Shown: positions 9,356 to 17,493, numbered from the stretch's first letter. The stretch is 64,000 nucleotides of DNA from Oscillatoriaceae cyanobacterium M7585_C2015_266 (GCA_015295835.1 DVEG01000020.1:393709-457708), one strand, 5' to 3'. Numbers and translations: made by a program. The notes: generated from the letters alone by a model not told the origin.

Positions 9356-10144
9356 ATGCAACTGACTTGGTTAGACAGTAACACATGGCTCTTGCAACTG
9401 GGGCAAAAACGTATCCTCATCGATCCCTGGTTAGTTGGCTCTTTGGTTTTTGGTAACCTCTCTTGGCTGTTTAAGGGCGAGCGTCGTACAGAGCGTCAGA
9501 TTCCGGAAAATATAGATCTAATTCTACTATCCCAGGGATTAGAAGATCACACACACCCTCCCACCTTAAAAAAACTTGATCGCAATATTCCGGTGGTTGC
9601 CTCTGTCAATGCCGCTAAAGTCGTGCAAGAATTAGGTTATACACAAGTTACTGCCCTAGCTCACGGTGGTATCTACAAATATGGCGAAAAAATAGAAATC
9701 AAAGCTGTTCCCGGTTCGCCGATTGGTCCTACTTTAGTAGAAAACGGCTATTTAATTACAGAAATAGCAACTGGGGTCAAAATTTACTACGAGCCGCATG
9801 GGAATCACTCCCCCTCTTTGAAACAGGAAGCGCCTGTAGATGTAGCAATCGTACCGGTAATAGACTTAGCGCTGCCCTTAATTGGACCAATTATAAAAGG
9901 TTCTGAGAGTGCTCTAGAATTGGCGAAGTGGCTGCAACCGCAAGTGATATTACCTACGGCAGCTGGCGGCGACGTAGTTTTTGAGGGATTGCTGATGTCA
10001 GTGTTAAGTGCTCGCGGTAATATTGAAGATTTTCGCTCCCTCTTAGCCAGACACAATCTGAAAACACGAGTTATTGCTCCGAAGCCGGGTGAACCTTTCG
10101 AGGTACCAATTGCAAAACAGACATCTGTTACATCTATCAGTTGA
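9356..10144 (+). CDS. Metallo-beta-lactamase-fold protein with degenerate metal site
   Basis: The 262-residue product has the MBL fold of the UlaG/YtkL type: MQLTWLDSNTWLLQLGQKRILIDPWLVG at the N-terminus, then the metal-loop position LILLSQGLEDHTHPPTLKKL. The canonical HxHxDH is reduced to QGLEDHTH, with only the Asp-His part retained. The late histidine that normally follows a VIPTH-like strand is replaced (VILPTAAGGDVVFEG). No signal peptide is seen. Metal-dependent hydrolase activity is therefore doubtful. A perfect hairpin follows the stop at 10161-10185. Confidence 0.8.
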   Translation: MQLTWLDSNTWLLQLGQKRILIDPWLVGSLVFGNLSWLFKGERRTERQIPENIDLILLSQGLEDHTHPPTLKKLDRNIPVVASVNAAKVVQELGYTQVTALAHGGIYKYGEKIEIKAVPGSPIGPTLVENGYLITEIATGVKIYYEPHGNHSPSLKQEAPVDVAIVPVIDLALPLIGPIIKGSESALELAKWLQPQVILPTAAGGDVVFEGLLMSVLSARGNIEDFRSLLARHNLKTRVIAPKPGEPFEVPIAKQTSVTSIS

Positions 10145-10160
10145 AGTAAAAAACAGAATT

Positions 10161-10185
10161 CGTCTCCGGTTTCAATCCGGAGACG
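10161..10185 (+). terminator. Perfect hairpin after the MBL-fold gene
   Basis: Arms CGTCTCCGG and CCGGAGACG (9 bp, no mismatch) flank a TTTCAAT loop 17 bases past the upstream stop codon. Downstream is GA-rich rather than T-rich, so this is either a weak terminator or an mRNA-stabilising stem within the leader of the alpha/beta hydrolase gene. Confidence 0.5.
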
Positions 10186-10238
10186 AGTATAATAAAAGAA
10201 AATTTATTATCCTGAAAAATCTTACCTCAGCATTGAAT

Positions 10239-11159
10239 ATGACAATTTCAAACCCAACAGTATCTACCCCAGAGACGCAATTTTACACCTGGAAAGGATA
10301 TCGCTGTGCGTATAGCGTGCATTTTCCAACTGATGGTACTACTGAAGGCATTCCCCTGCTTTTAATTCATCCCATAGGTGTTGGTTTGTCGCGCCAATTT
10401 TGGCAGAGGTTTTGTAGGGAATGGCATAATAAAGGCTATCGCAACCCGATTTATAATCCCGACTTGCTGGGATGCGGAGAGAGTGATAAACCTAGAGTAG
10501 CATATACTCCTACGGATTGGGCAGAGCAACTTAAATATTACATAGAAACAGTAATACAAAAGCCAGTGATTGCGCTCGCTCAAGGAGGGCTGACGCCAGT
10601 AGCTGTCTCTCTTACACAATTTGCCCCCGATAAAATTCGCGCCCTAGTTTTAAGTGGAGCTCCTGGTTGGGCTATAATAACCAAAGAAACCCCTGCTTGG
10701 CAACATAAAGTTTCTTGGAATCTTTTTGATTCTCCCCTTGGAAAAGCTTTTTACCGCTATGCCCGTCGCCGTCAATTTTTGCAGTCATTTTCAATTAAAC
10801 AGTTATTTGAGAATGCCAATAGTGTTGATGGAGAGTGGTTGGATACATTGGAAAAGGGGGCAGCAAATCTAGACACACGTTATGCTGTTTTTTCATTTTT
10901 AGCTGGATTTTGGAGGAAAAATTACCAAGGAGCGATCGCATCAATATCTCAACCGACTCTAGTAATAGTAGGAGAAAAAGCGACGAATATCAGCCGCGAA
11001 GGCAAGCAAGAGCCTCCCAGACAGCGACTTTCTAAATATCTGGAATACCTACAAAACGGGCAAGGAAGAATTATTTCTGGGCGAAATGTTCTGCCCTATG
11101 AATCAACTGCTGAATTTGTCGCTAGCGTAGCCGAGTTTGTAGCCACAATAAAAGTGTGA
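10239..11159 (+). CDS. Alpha/beta hydrolase
   Basis: A 306-residue alpha/beta-hydrolase-fold protein. LLLIHPIGVGLSRQFWQRF provides the oxyanion-hole strand, and NPDLLGCGESDKP follows. The nucleophile-elbow position reads VIALAQGGLTPVA, with a glutamine-glycine-glycine in place of the usual G-x-S-x-G, so the catalytic serine is not evident. I start at the ATG at 10239 (MTISNPTVS). An upstream in-frame ATG would overlap the preceding gene and translate through the hairpin at 10161. It lies 40 bases before the phosphatase gene, so co-expression is plausible. Substrate unknown. Confidence 0.82.
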   Translation: MTISNPTVSTPETQFYTWKGYRCAYSVHFPTDGTTEGIPLLLIHPIGVGLSRQFWQRFCREWHNKGYRNPIYNPDLLGCGESDKPRVAYTPTDWAEQLKYYIETVIQKPVIALAQGGLTPVAVSLTQFAPDKIRALVLSGAPGWAIITKETPAWQHKVSWNLFDSPLGKAFYRYARRRQFLQSFSIKQLFENANSVDGEWLDTLEKGAANLDTRYAVFSFLAGFWRKNYQGAIASISQPTLVIVGEKATNISREGKQEPPRQRLSKYLEYLQNGQGRIISGRNVLPYESTAEFVASVAEFVATIKV

Positions 11160-11199
11160 AGGCGGGCTGGCGAGCACATTCTCATTTACTGAATGCCCG

Positions 11200-11631
11200 A
11201 TGAAAAAAATATTATTTCTTTGTACAGGCAATTATTACCGCAGTCGGTTTGCCGAATATCTTTTTAACTTCCTAGCGGAAAAGCAAGGGATAAACTGGCG
11301 AGCATTTTCGAGGGGGTTAGCAATAGAAAGGGGAGTCAACAATATTGGAGCGATATCTCCCTACGCAAGAGAAGCTTTAAAAGTGAGAGGCTGTATAATT
11401 TCCGAGAACGAACGCTTACCACTGCAAGCAAAAGAGAAAGATTTTGCAGAAGCAGACCAAATTATAGCACTTAACGAATCAGAACATCGCCCCCTGATAA
11501 GAGAACGCTTTCCCAATTGGGAAGATGTGATCAAATACTGGCAAATAAATGATATAAACAAAACACCAGTAGAAGAAGCACTTTCAGATATAGAACAGCA
11601 AGTCAAGCGACTCATATCTATTCTAAGATAA
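11200..11631 (+). CDS. Low-molecular-weight phosphotyrosine phosphatase family protein
   Basis: The 143-residue cytoplasmic protein opens KKILFLCTGNYYRSRFAEYLF, which contains the C-x5-R P-loop of the LMW phosphatase/arsenate reductase family (Cys8 and Arg14). The usual C-terminal Asp-Pro general acid is not obvious; YWQINDINKTP holds a candidate aspartate without the proline. Members dephosphorylate protein tyrosine or reduce arsenate. The thioredoxin-coupled arsenate reductases need extra cysteines, and few are present here, so phosphatase is more likely. It follows the alpha/beta hydrolase by 40 bases. Confidence 0.85.
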   Translation: MKKILFLCTGNYYRSRFAEYLFNFLAEKQGINWRAFSRGLAIERGVNNIGAISPYAREALKVRGCIISENERLPLQAKEKDFAEADQIIALNESEHRPLIRERFPNWEDVIKYWQINDINKTPVEEALSDIEQQVKRLISILR

Positions 11632-11770
11632 ACTCTCTTAAAACTAGATTACCATCATAATTTCGATAGCATAGAAAATTTAGCAGGAATTTTCCGGTTG
11701 ACAAGCCCATTTCTCCTGAAAGTAAAAAAATTGCTATAAGACACTGATATCGTTATAGGAGAAAAAACAT

Positions 11771-13132
11771 ATGGGACGAATTTTTATTTCAGCAGGGCAC
11801 GGTGGCGGAGAAAATGCAATGGCTGAGCCGGGAGCGATCGCAGGTGGCACCACAGAAGCAAAAGAAATGATATTACTAAGAGACTTAATAGTAGCAGAGC
11901 TGCGATCACGAAATTTAGAAGTCTTAGCTGTGCCGGACGACTTAAATCGTGACGAAACAATTGCATGGATTAACGCCCGCTATATCCAGAGCGACGTCGC
12001 CCTAGAAATCCACGCCGATGCATTTTTCGATCCGGCAGTAAGAGGAACAAGCGTATATTATATAGCCAACAACGAGCAACGCAAAGCTGATGCAGAGCAA
12101 CTGCTACTAGCATTACTGCGAAGAGTACCACAGTTAGTGAATCGGGGTGCAAAGCCAGACAGCACAGCCGCCACTGGCAGCTTAGGTTTTTGTCGTCGTG
12201 TCATCAGCCCTTCCCTGCTAATGGAAGTAGGTTTTCTCACCAACGCTGAGGATCTCTTCCTCATACAAAACCGCCGCCGCGACATAGCAGCCGGAATTGC
12301 AGATGGGCTTGCCGCCTGGAGTCGTCGCCAGCCAATCCCGACAGCAACACCCGCACCCACTCCCTCACCCACTTATCCGCCTTGTAATATAAACATCAAC
12401 GGGTTTGTTCATGACGAGCAGGGCATCATCGTCAGCGGCAATGCTTTTATTCCGGTGGATTTAGTTGATACTTTGGGTATCGACTTGTCAAAAACTACTA
12501 GAATCTTCCGCCTCAGCTATAAAAGTGTCGTTTATGTCAGAGCGATAGAACTACGGGATTTTAATATATCGGTAAATTGGGATAATAGCACCGCGACAGT
12601 TAACTTGAGGACGATTTTACAGATCGATACCAGTCAAATCAATAGGATTATGGGGCGCGGCAATACGACAGAAATGCAGTTGATGATGTTTTTAAAAACC
12701 AATAATGAAAGCGCTCTTAAGCAGTTCCCGGATATTCCTAAGCTTTACCGAGAGGAAGGAATAATAGAAGGCGTTAACTATGATATTGCTTTCTGTCAGA
12801 TGTGTTTTGAGACAAATTTTCTGCGCTTTGGCGGTGATATTAAGCCGACGCAAAATAATTTCGCTAGTATCGGAGCTGTTGGTGGCAGCCAAGAGGCGGC
12901 TTCGTTTCCCAGCGCCCGTATCGGTGTCAGAGCTCACATTCAGCAGTTGAAAGCTTATGCTAGTACAGAGCCGATTGTACAGGAAATAGTCGCTCCCCGA
13001 TTTCGGTTTATCCGTCGGGGGATTGCTCCTACGGTTGAACAGTTGAGTGGGCGATGGTCCGCTGATCTCCGTTATGGCACAAAGATTATGGCAGTGTTGC
13101 GGCGATTTTACGAATTAGCGGGGCTATTGTAA
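11771..13132 (+). CDS. N-acetylmuramoyl-L-alanine amidase fused to a glucosaminidase-like domain
   Basis: A 453-residue peptidoglycan hydrolase with two catalytic modules. Residues 1-185 form an Amidase_3 domain with zinc ligands in ISAGHGGG, the GGTTEAKE glutamate and EIHADAF, plus the catalytic glutamate in LLMEVGFL. A Pro/Thr-rich linker (about 192-205) leads to a beta-rich middle segment. Residues from about 295 resemble the LytF/Flg-type glucosaminidase (NYDIAFCQMCFETNFLRFGG, NNFASIGAVGG). Together they would cut both the amide and glycan bonds. No signal peptide is present: the protein starts directly at the first catalytic strand. It precedes a secreted SH3 protein on the same strand. 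Confidence 0.85.
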   Translation: MGRIFISAGHGGGENAMAEPGAIAGGTTEAKEMILLRDLIVAELRSRNLEVLAVPDDLNRDETIAWINARYIQSDVALEIHADAFFDPAVRGTSVYYIANNEQRKADAEQLLLALLRRVPQLVNRGAKPDSTAATGSLGFCRRVISPSLLMEVGFLTNAEDLFLIQNRRRDIAAGIADGLAAWSRRQPIPTATPAPTPSPTYPPCNININGFVHDEQGIIVSGNAFIPVDLVDTLGIDLSKTTRIFRLSYKSVVYVRAIELRDFNISVNWDNSTATVNLRTILQIDTSQINRIMGRGNTTEMQLMMFLKTNNESALKQFPDIPKLYREEGIIEGVNYDIAFCQMCFETNFLRFGGDIKPTQNNFASIGAVGGSQEAASFPSARIGVRAHIQQLKAYASTEPIVQEIVAPRFRFIRRGIAPTVEQLSGRWSADLRYGTKIMAVLRRFYELAGLL

Positions 13133-13224
13133 AGTGCAAAAAAGCAAATTCTATGTGCTAGACTGGGGAAAGAGGTTTTCAGGATGCTGAACGAGTCTAA
13201 AAAACAAAGAAAATAGGGAAATTT

Positions 13225-13596
13225 ATGAGTATTAAAAATTTGATAGTCGCAGCGCTCGCTACGACTACGGTTGTATTTAGTGCTGCGACTGCTACTCAAG
13301 CACAAACAAATCCTTTTCCGGGTTTGGATTCTTATTGTGAGGCGACACTGAGAGGGAAGCAGCGGGATGCGCGTATTAATGTTCGCGAAGGGGCAGGGCT
13401 GAATTATCGCGTGCTGCACTACGGGATATCTGGCGATCGCGTTATGTTGCTGCGAGAAACTGCTAATGGAGATCCTGAAAAACTGGCGGTTCGTACTGAT
13501 AAGCAAGGTTATAATTGGTACAGGGTGGGTTTTCCTAAAACTCGCGCTACTGGTTGGGTTCGCGGCGATTTGCTAGAGCCGGAATGTTTTAATTAA
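13225..13596 (+). CDS. Secreted SH3-domain protein
   Basis: A 123-residue protein with a clear Sec signal peptide (MSIKNLIVAALATTTVVFSAATATQAQ, cleavage after about residue 27) and one bacterial SH3 domain. The INVREGAGLNYRVLHYGISGDRVMLL strand pattern and the closing YNWYRVGFPKTRATGWVRGDLL are characteristic. Bacterial SH3 domains bind cell-wall peptides, so it may assist the peptidoglycan hydrolase encoded 92 bases upstream. That link is inferred from position only. Confidence 0.85.
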   Translation: MSIKNLIVAALATTTVVFSAATATQAQTNPFPGLDSYCEATLRGKQRDARINVREGAGLNYRVLHYGISGDRVMLLRETANGDPEKLAVRTDKQGYNWYRVGFPKTRATGWVRGDLLEPECFN

Positions 13597-13625
13597 TATT
13601 TAATTTAATTAAATCAGGCAGGTTG

Positions 13626-15791
13626 CTAATTTTCTTTTTTTGTAGAAGGCTTTAAAAATAAAGGGGCTTGGTGGCGCTTTTGCTGCTTGATCGGAATTTC
13701 AATAATAAATTCTGTTCCTTTTCCTGGTTCAGAAATACACTCTAAGCGCCCGTGATGTTTTTCTACTATAATTTGGTAGCTTATAGACAACCCCAGCCCC
13801 GTACCTTTACCCACAGGTTTTGTGGTGAAAAATGGTTCGAATAAACGCGATCGCACTGATTCTGGCATTCCCACTCCATTATCGGCAATTCGTACCACAA
13901 CCCGTTCATTTTCAATCATTTCTGTACGAATCCGAATCACGGGCAACGGGCATTGGGTATTATATATAGACGAGGTTTTATCATCTACATTTGTAGTATT
14001 CCGTTGTGAATATGCTTGTTCAATGGCATCGATCGCATTACTAAGAATATTCATAAACACTTGATTGAGAGTACCAGCGTAGCAATCCACTGGTGGTAAG
14101 ACGCCGTAATCTTTAATTACTTGAATTGCTGGAGCTCCTGGTTTTCCTTTCAGACGATGCTGTAAAATTAATAAAGTACTGTCAATACCCTCGTGAATAT
14201 CCACTCGTTTTTTATCTGCCTCGTCTAAACGAGAAAAGTTGCGCAAACTCAAAACAATCTGTCGGATGCGCTCAGCTCCCACTTTCATTGAATTTAGCAA
14301 TTTTGGTAAATCTGCCATCAGAAAATTTAAATCAACTTTTTCTGATTGTTGTATAATTTCTGGAGTAGGGTTGGGGTAGGTTTGCCGGTATAAATTGAGC
14401 AGGCGTAGCAAATCTTCAATATATTGGGCGGCATAAGAAAGATTACCGTAAATAAAATTAACTGGATTATTGATTTCGTGGGCAATGCCGGCAACCAATT
14501 GCCCAAGAGAAGACATTTTTTCGGCTTGAATTAGTTGCGATTGGGTTTCCTGTAATTCGTGCAATGCTTTTTCAAGTTGCTGGGCTTGTTGTCGCAATTG
14601 CCCTTCCGACTGCCGCAATGCGTCTTCTACTCGTTGGCGATCGCGAATATCTTGCAAAAGCCGTGCATTCATTGCTTGCAACTCTGCTGTGCGCTCCTCT
14701 ACTTGTCTTTGCAAGTCGTCGCGAGCTCGCAACAGCGCTTCCTCTGCCTGCTGACGCACCAAAATCTCTTGCTGTAAACGCTCATTTATTTGTTTCAATT
14801 CGGAAGTGCGCTCTTCTACCGCCTGCTGTAACACCTCTATAATTCCATACATTTCCCTAGGATCGAGAGCTTGTAACAAACTCGTCTGAGAAACAATTCC
14901 CAGCAATTCTCCCTGAGAGCCTGTCACCACTAAACGCCTAACATGTCGCTTTTGCATTTGTTGATGCGCTTCCCATAAAGAATTATTAGGGCTAACACAA
15001 AAAAGCGGCGCGCTCATCACGTCTTTAGCTTGCAATTTAGATAAATTCAGCTCTAGTGCCTGAAATTGCAAGATATCCCTTTCTGTGACGATGCCCACAG
15101 GAATTGAGTTAGGGGTATTTTTTCCCTGCACTATCACTACACAACTAACTTGATACTCTGCCATTAACCTGGCAAGCTCAAATACAGAGGCTGAGGGCGG
15201 CGCTTGAATGACTTGAGGATTCATCACATCTTTAACATTGCGCAATCGCGTCAGCAAATTAGCAGGTTGCAACGCTCTGCGAATCGTCTCTGGCGTAACT
15301 ATCCCTAAGAGTTGCCCCTGTTTGTCTACTATGGGCAGATGGCGAATTCGGTGTTGTCGAAATAGGGCAAGAGCTGTAAAAATACCCTGCGAGTCTGATT
15401 TCGTCAGGGTAATTGCAGGTGCGCTCATTACTTCAGCAACTGTAAAGTTTTTTAAATCCTTGCCAGCAGCAGTCAGCTTGACTATATCTCTTTCTGTAAA
15501 AATCCCCAAAATCCGCGATTTGCCGATTGGTTTATCGGGCAATCGGCAGCAACCCGTCACCCCTTCCATGACTAAAACGCAACTTGCTCGCACTTCGGAT
15601 AATACATATGGCTCAGTGGCAGAGCCTGCAACTGGCAAGTTACAGCTGCTTCTCACTTCGCTCATTAGTGCCAAAACATCTATTAAAGGTGTATCTGGCG
15701 CAACAATTAGGGGATTGGGATCGATGGCGTATTCAAGAGCGGCTGAATATAGGAGTGCGTTATTAACTGACATGGTAGGGTAGGGCAGCAA
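13626..15791 (-). CDS. Hybrid-less sensor histidine kinase with four CBS domains
   Basis: The 721-residue soluble protein has two tandem CBS pairs at the N-terminus (about residues 20-310). FTERDIVKLTAAGKDL, VTPETIRRAL, VTERDILQFQALEL and VSQTSLLQAL mark their ends. A long coiled coil (about 315-425) follows, then a kinase core with phospho-acceptor histidine in GIAHEINNPVNFIYGNL (about 437), N-box NQVFMNILSNAIDAI and G-boxes DNGVGMP and GKGTGLGLSIS. CBS pairs usually sense adenylate nucleotides, suggesting energy-state input. The first CBS contains an odd internal repeat, SEVRSSC and SEVRASC. No response regulator lies nearby. Translation could also begin at MSVNN (15773). Confidence 0.93.
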   Translation of the reverse strand: MLPYPTMSVNNALLYSAALEYAIDPNPLIVAPDTPLIDVLALMSEVRSSCNLPVAGSATEPYVLSEVRASCVLVMEGVTGCCRLPDKPIGKSRILGIFTERDIVKLTAAGKDLKNFTVAEVMSAPAITLTKSDSQGIFTALALFRQHRIRHLPIVDKQGQLLGIVTPETIRRALQPANLLTRLRNVKDVMNPQVIQAPPSASVFELARLMAEYQVSCVVIVQGKNTPNSIPVGIVTERDILQFQALELNLSKLQAKDVMSAPLFCVSPNNSLWEAHQQMQKRHVRRLVVTGSQGELLGIVSQTSLLQALDPREMYGIIEVLQQAVEERTSELKQINERLQQEILVRQQAEEALLRARDDLQRQVEERTAELQAMNARLLQDIRDRQRVEDALRQSEGQLRQQAQQLEKALHELQETQSQLIQAEKMSSLGQLVAGIAHEINNPVNFIYGNLSYAAQYIEDLLRLLNLYRQTYPNPTPEIIQQSEKVDLNFLMADLPKLLNSMKVGAERIRQIVLSLRNFSRLDEADKKRVDIHEGIDSTLLILQHRLKGKPGAPAIQVIKDYGVLPPVDCYAGTLNQVFMNILSNAIDAIEQAYSQRNTTNVDDKTSSIYNTQCPLPVIRIRTEMIENERVVVRIADNGVGMPESVRSRLFEPFFTTKPVGKGTGLGLSISYQIIVEKHHGRLECISEPGKGTEFIIEIPIKQQKRHQAPLFLKPSTKKEN

Positions 15792-15954
15792 GTAGGTGTT
15801 TGTTAAGATACTGATTTGTAGTTTTGTAAAAAAAACTACTAAAATTGTGCCCTACCTCTAGCATAAATTAAATAATTTGTTAAAATCCTACACAAAAACT
15901 TAAATTTTGTCAACCAAAGCGCTGCCCTCCCTTTTCTACAATTAATTTATATTT

Positions 15955-15986
15955 CTCTGGATGGCATCATATGGCACCATCCAGAG
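15955..15986 (-). terminator. 10-bp perfect hairpin downstream of the 15993 gene
   Basis: Arms CTCTGGATGG and CCATCCAGAG pair perfectly around a 12-nt loop, just past the stop of the leftward gene at 15993. The following minus-strand bases are AT-rich but not a T-run. A terminator or transcript-end stem is likely. Confidence 0.5.
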
Positions 15987-15992
15987 CTATAA

Positions 15993-16718
15993 TTAACTAA
16001 CAGCGAGCGCTTCCATTTCGCTCACTTTTGGCGGCAGCAACATCATATTTTTTGTCTCGTCGCTTGTCATTAAGCGAATAATTTCATGTGGTGACAAGTG
16101 ATCAATACAAACCATATTTCGCGTTGCTTCTAAATCTATTAATCGCGCTTGGTTATTCTCATCTTCCAAAGCAGCAGCAATTTGCTCCAACCGTGCCCAT
16201 GCCTTATCTGCTTGTGCATCAAGCTGTTTGAGTATGGGATCTTGCACATTGGAAAATTTGGCACCACGTTCGTACCATTGCCAGGATAGGGAATAATAAT
16301 TAATCGGTTTTATTACTCCAAATTCATCTGGTTTTTGACCAGAATGTTTGACAAACTCCGGAACGAAAATTCCCTCTGCTGGTTCAATGCCGCGAGCCAT
16401 GACTTCGGTTACTTTGCAGTTAAAATCACTGAGCGATCGCCCCTTTATATATGTTACCATGACAACTCCTTGAGGCAAATCACCAGCTTCTGCAACAAAC
16501 CATATTTGCCCCCACAAAGTATTTTGCGTTTGACCTAAACTGCCAAAAAATTTACTGAATTTGATAATTGTCATTGCCAGTTTTGAGCCATATTCTTGCT
16601 CGCCAATTGTCCAACGCCCCGACTGGCAATTATTGCGAACTGTGATCGGTAATTCTGGAATAATGATAGCATTAGCAGGCTTGCTACCAAAAACCGAGAT
16701 TTTAGATTTTTTAGACAT
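15993..16718 (-). CDS. Uncharacterised protein controlled by the XRE/ImmA divergent promoter
   Basis: I do not recognise this 241-residue protein. It appears soluble with no signal peptide. An N-terminal half rich in beta strands contains GRWTIGEQEYGSKLAMTII and TLWGQIWFVAEAGDLPQGVVMVTYIKGRSLSDF. A helical segment follows (KQLDAQADKAWARLEQIAAAL, about 165-190), then a short C-terminal tail. The beta-rich region with aromatic residues hints at a nucleic-acid-binding or phage-type accessory fold, but that is speculation. It lies 23 bases downstream of the 86-residue gene at 16742 and is probably co-transcribed with it from the operator region at 17015-17088. Confidence 0.75.
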   Translation of the reverse strand: MSKKSKISVFGSKPANAIIIPELPITVRNNCQSGRWTIGEQEYGSKLAMTIIKFSKFFGSLGQTQNTLWGQIWFVAEAGDLPQGVVMVTYIKGRSLSDFNCKVTEVMARGIEPAEGIFVPEFVKHSGQKPDEFGVIKPINYYSLSWQWYERGAKFSNVQDPILKQLDAQADKAWARLEQIAAALEDENNQARLIDLEATRNMVCIDHLSPHEIIRLMTSDETKNMMLLPPKVSEMEALAVS

Positions 16719-16741
16719 AATATTTCCCTCATTGTTTACAA

Positions 16742-17002
16742 TTATTTTTCTCGCCCCACTGGATAAACTAGCGGTTGGTTAGAATTTTTTGGCTGAGAAG
16801 TTTCTTTCAAAGTACGCAGCAACTCTACTAATTGCTCAAGAATTTCAATCTGAGCGCTGCTAAAATGGATGCTAAAGCCATGCCCGCCTCGTGCGTAGCC
16901 TGGGCAAATTAGAGATACCGAGCCTTGTTGAGTGTGTTTGGCTATATATAGCCAGTCGTTTTCACTGAGCTTGTAGTGTGTGTCTGTCCAACTTTTGAGC
17001 AT
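16742..17002 (-). CDS. Small uncharacterised protein, first gene of the leftward operon
   Basis: The 86-residue product (MLKSWTDTHYKLSENDWLYIAKHTQQGSVSLICPGYARGGHGFSIHFSS) is not recognised. A beta-rich N-terminal half is followed by an amphipathic helix, SSAQIEILEQLVELLRTLKE. It starts 126 bases from the XRE repressor on the other strand and is the first gene of a leftward pair with 15993. The shared control region carries three repeated sites, implying repression by the adjacent XRE protein. Single-gene function cannot be inferred. Confidence 0.68.
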   Translation of the reverse strand: MLKSWTDTHYKLSENDWLYIAKHTQQGSVSLICPGYARGGHGFSIHFSSAQIEILEQLVELLRTLKETSQPKNSNQPLVYPVGREK

Positions 17003-17014
17003 TTCTACAGCTTG

Positions 17015-17088
17015 TTGACTTTTTCTTCAAGTTAACTATAACAACGCCTTGACTATTTCGTCAAGAGTTAGGTTGATTTTTTATTCAA
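17015..17088. promoter_or_regulatory. Three-copy operator, TTGA-N8-TCAA
   Basis: Three 16-bp sites occur at 17015-17030, 17049-17064 and 17073-17088, each reading TTGA, eight bases (pyrimidine-rich: CTTTTTCT, CTATTTCG, TTTTTTAT), then TCAA. Site starts are 34 and 24 bases apart. They fill the 125-base gap between the leftward genes and the XRE gene. Site 2 overlaps the leftward -35 and site 3 overlaps the rightward -35, so a bound dimer would block both. The natural candidate binder is the XRE protein encoded at 17128. Confidence 0.75.
17035..17064 (-). promoter_or_regulatory. Leftward sigma-70-type promoter
   Basis: On the minus strand TTGACG (17064-17059) and TATAGT (17040-17035) are separated by 18 bases, directing transcription into the 16742 and 15993 genes. 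The -35 lies inside operator copy 2, and copy 1 lies downstream of the -10. Confidence 0.55.
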
Positions 17089-17100
17089 AAAGCTTATAAT
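17073..17100 (+). promoter_or_regulatory. Rightward sigma-70-type promoter of the XRE/ImmA genes
   Basis: TTGATT (17073-17078) and a perfect TATAAT (17095-17100) are 16 bases apart, ending 27 bases before the GTG start of the XRE gene. The -35 is part of operator copy 3, which predicts autorepression. Confidence 0.65.
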
Positions 17101-17127
17101 GCAGGTGTAGTCTAAGAAAAAGAAGAT

Positions 17128-17493
17128 GTGACTGAAAGTTTTGGTAAGCTAATCCGGCAAGCACGCAAAGCCAAGGGGTACTCGCAGCGAGAGCTGGCGG
17201 GGTTGCTTGAGGTAGACTTTACCTATTTATCCAAATTAGAGAATGATCGGGCGGAGTATCCCCCCAAGGAGGATGTCATCCGTTCTTTGGCGCGGCATCT
17301 AGACTTAAACGAGGAAGAATTAATTTTCCTCGCTGGGAGGATTCCGCAAAGAGACGAAGACTTGCTCAAGCAGAATTACAAAGACATGCCCGTACTATTT
17401 AGAAGGATGCGGGAAGATCCAGAATTTGCGCAAAGGATATTTCAAGCGGCGCTTTCAGAAGAAAGCAGTAGCAGGGAGGGGAAGAAACCTTGA
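17128..17493 (+). CDS. XRE-family helix-turn-helix regulator
   Basis: This 121-residue protein has an N-terminal HTH_3 domain, FGKLIRQARKAKGYSQRELAGLLEVDFTYLSKLENDRAEYPPKEDVIRSLARHLDL (about residues 5-62). The C-terminal half, about 60 residues, is helical and charged. The start is GTG at 17128 after an AAGAAG ribosome-binding site. Its stop overlaps the start of the ImmA-type protease gene by four bases (TTGA), a translational-coupling arrangement. XRE regulators paired with ImmA proteases are typically cleaved by them to relieve repression. The three TTGA-N8-TCAA sites upstream are its likely operators. Confidence 0.93.
   Translation: MTESFGKLIRQARKAKGYSQRELAGLLEVDFTYLSKLENDRAEYPPKEDVIRSLARHLDLNEEELIFLAGRIPQRDEDLLKQNYKDMPVLFRRMREDPEFAQRIFQAALSEESSSREGKKP

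Noticed and set aside
10074-10238. Upstream extension of the alpha/beta hydrolase gene by 55 codons
   Set aside because: It would overlap the MBL-fold gene and translate through the 9-bp hairpin. The ATG at 10239 gives the standard start.
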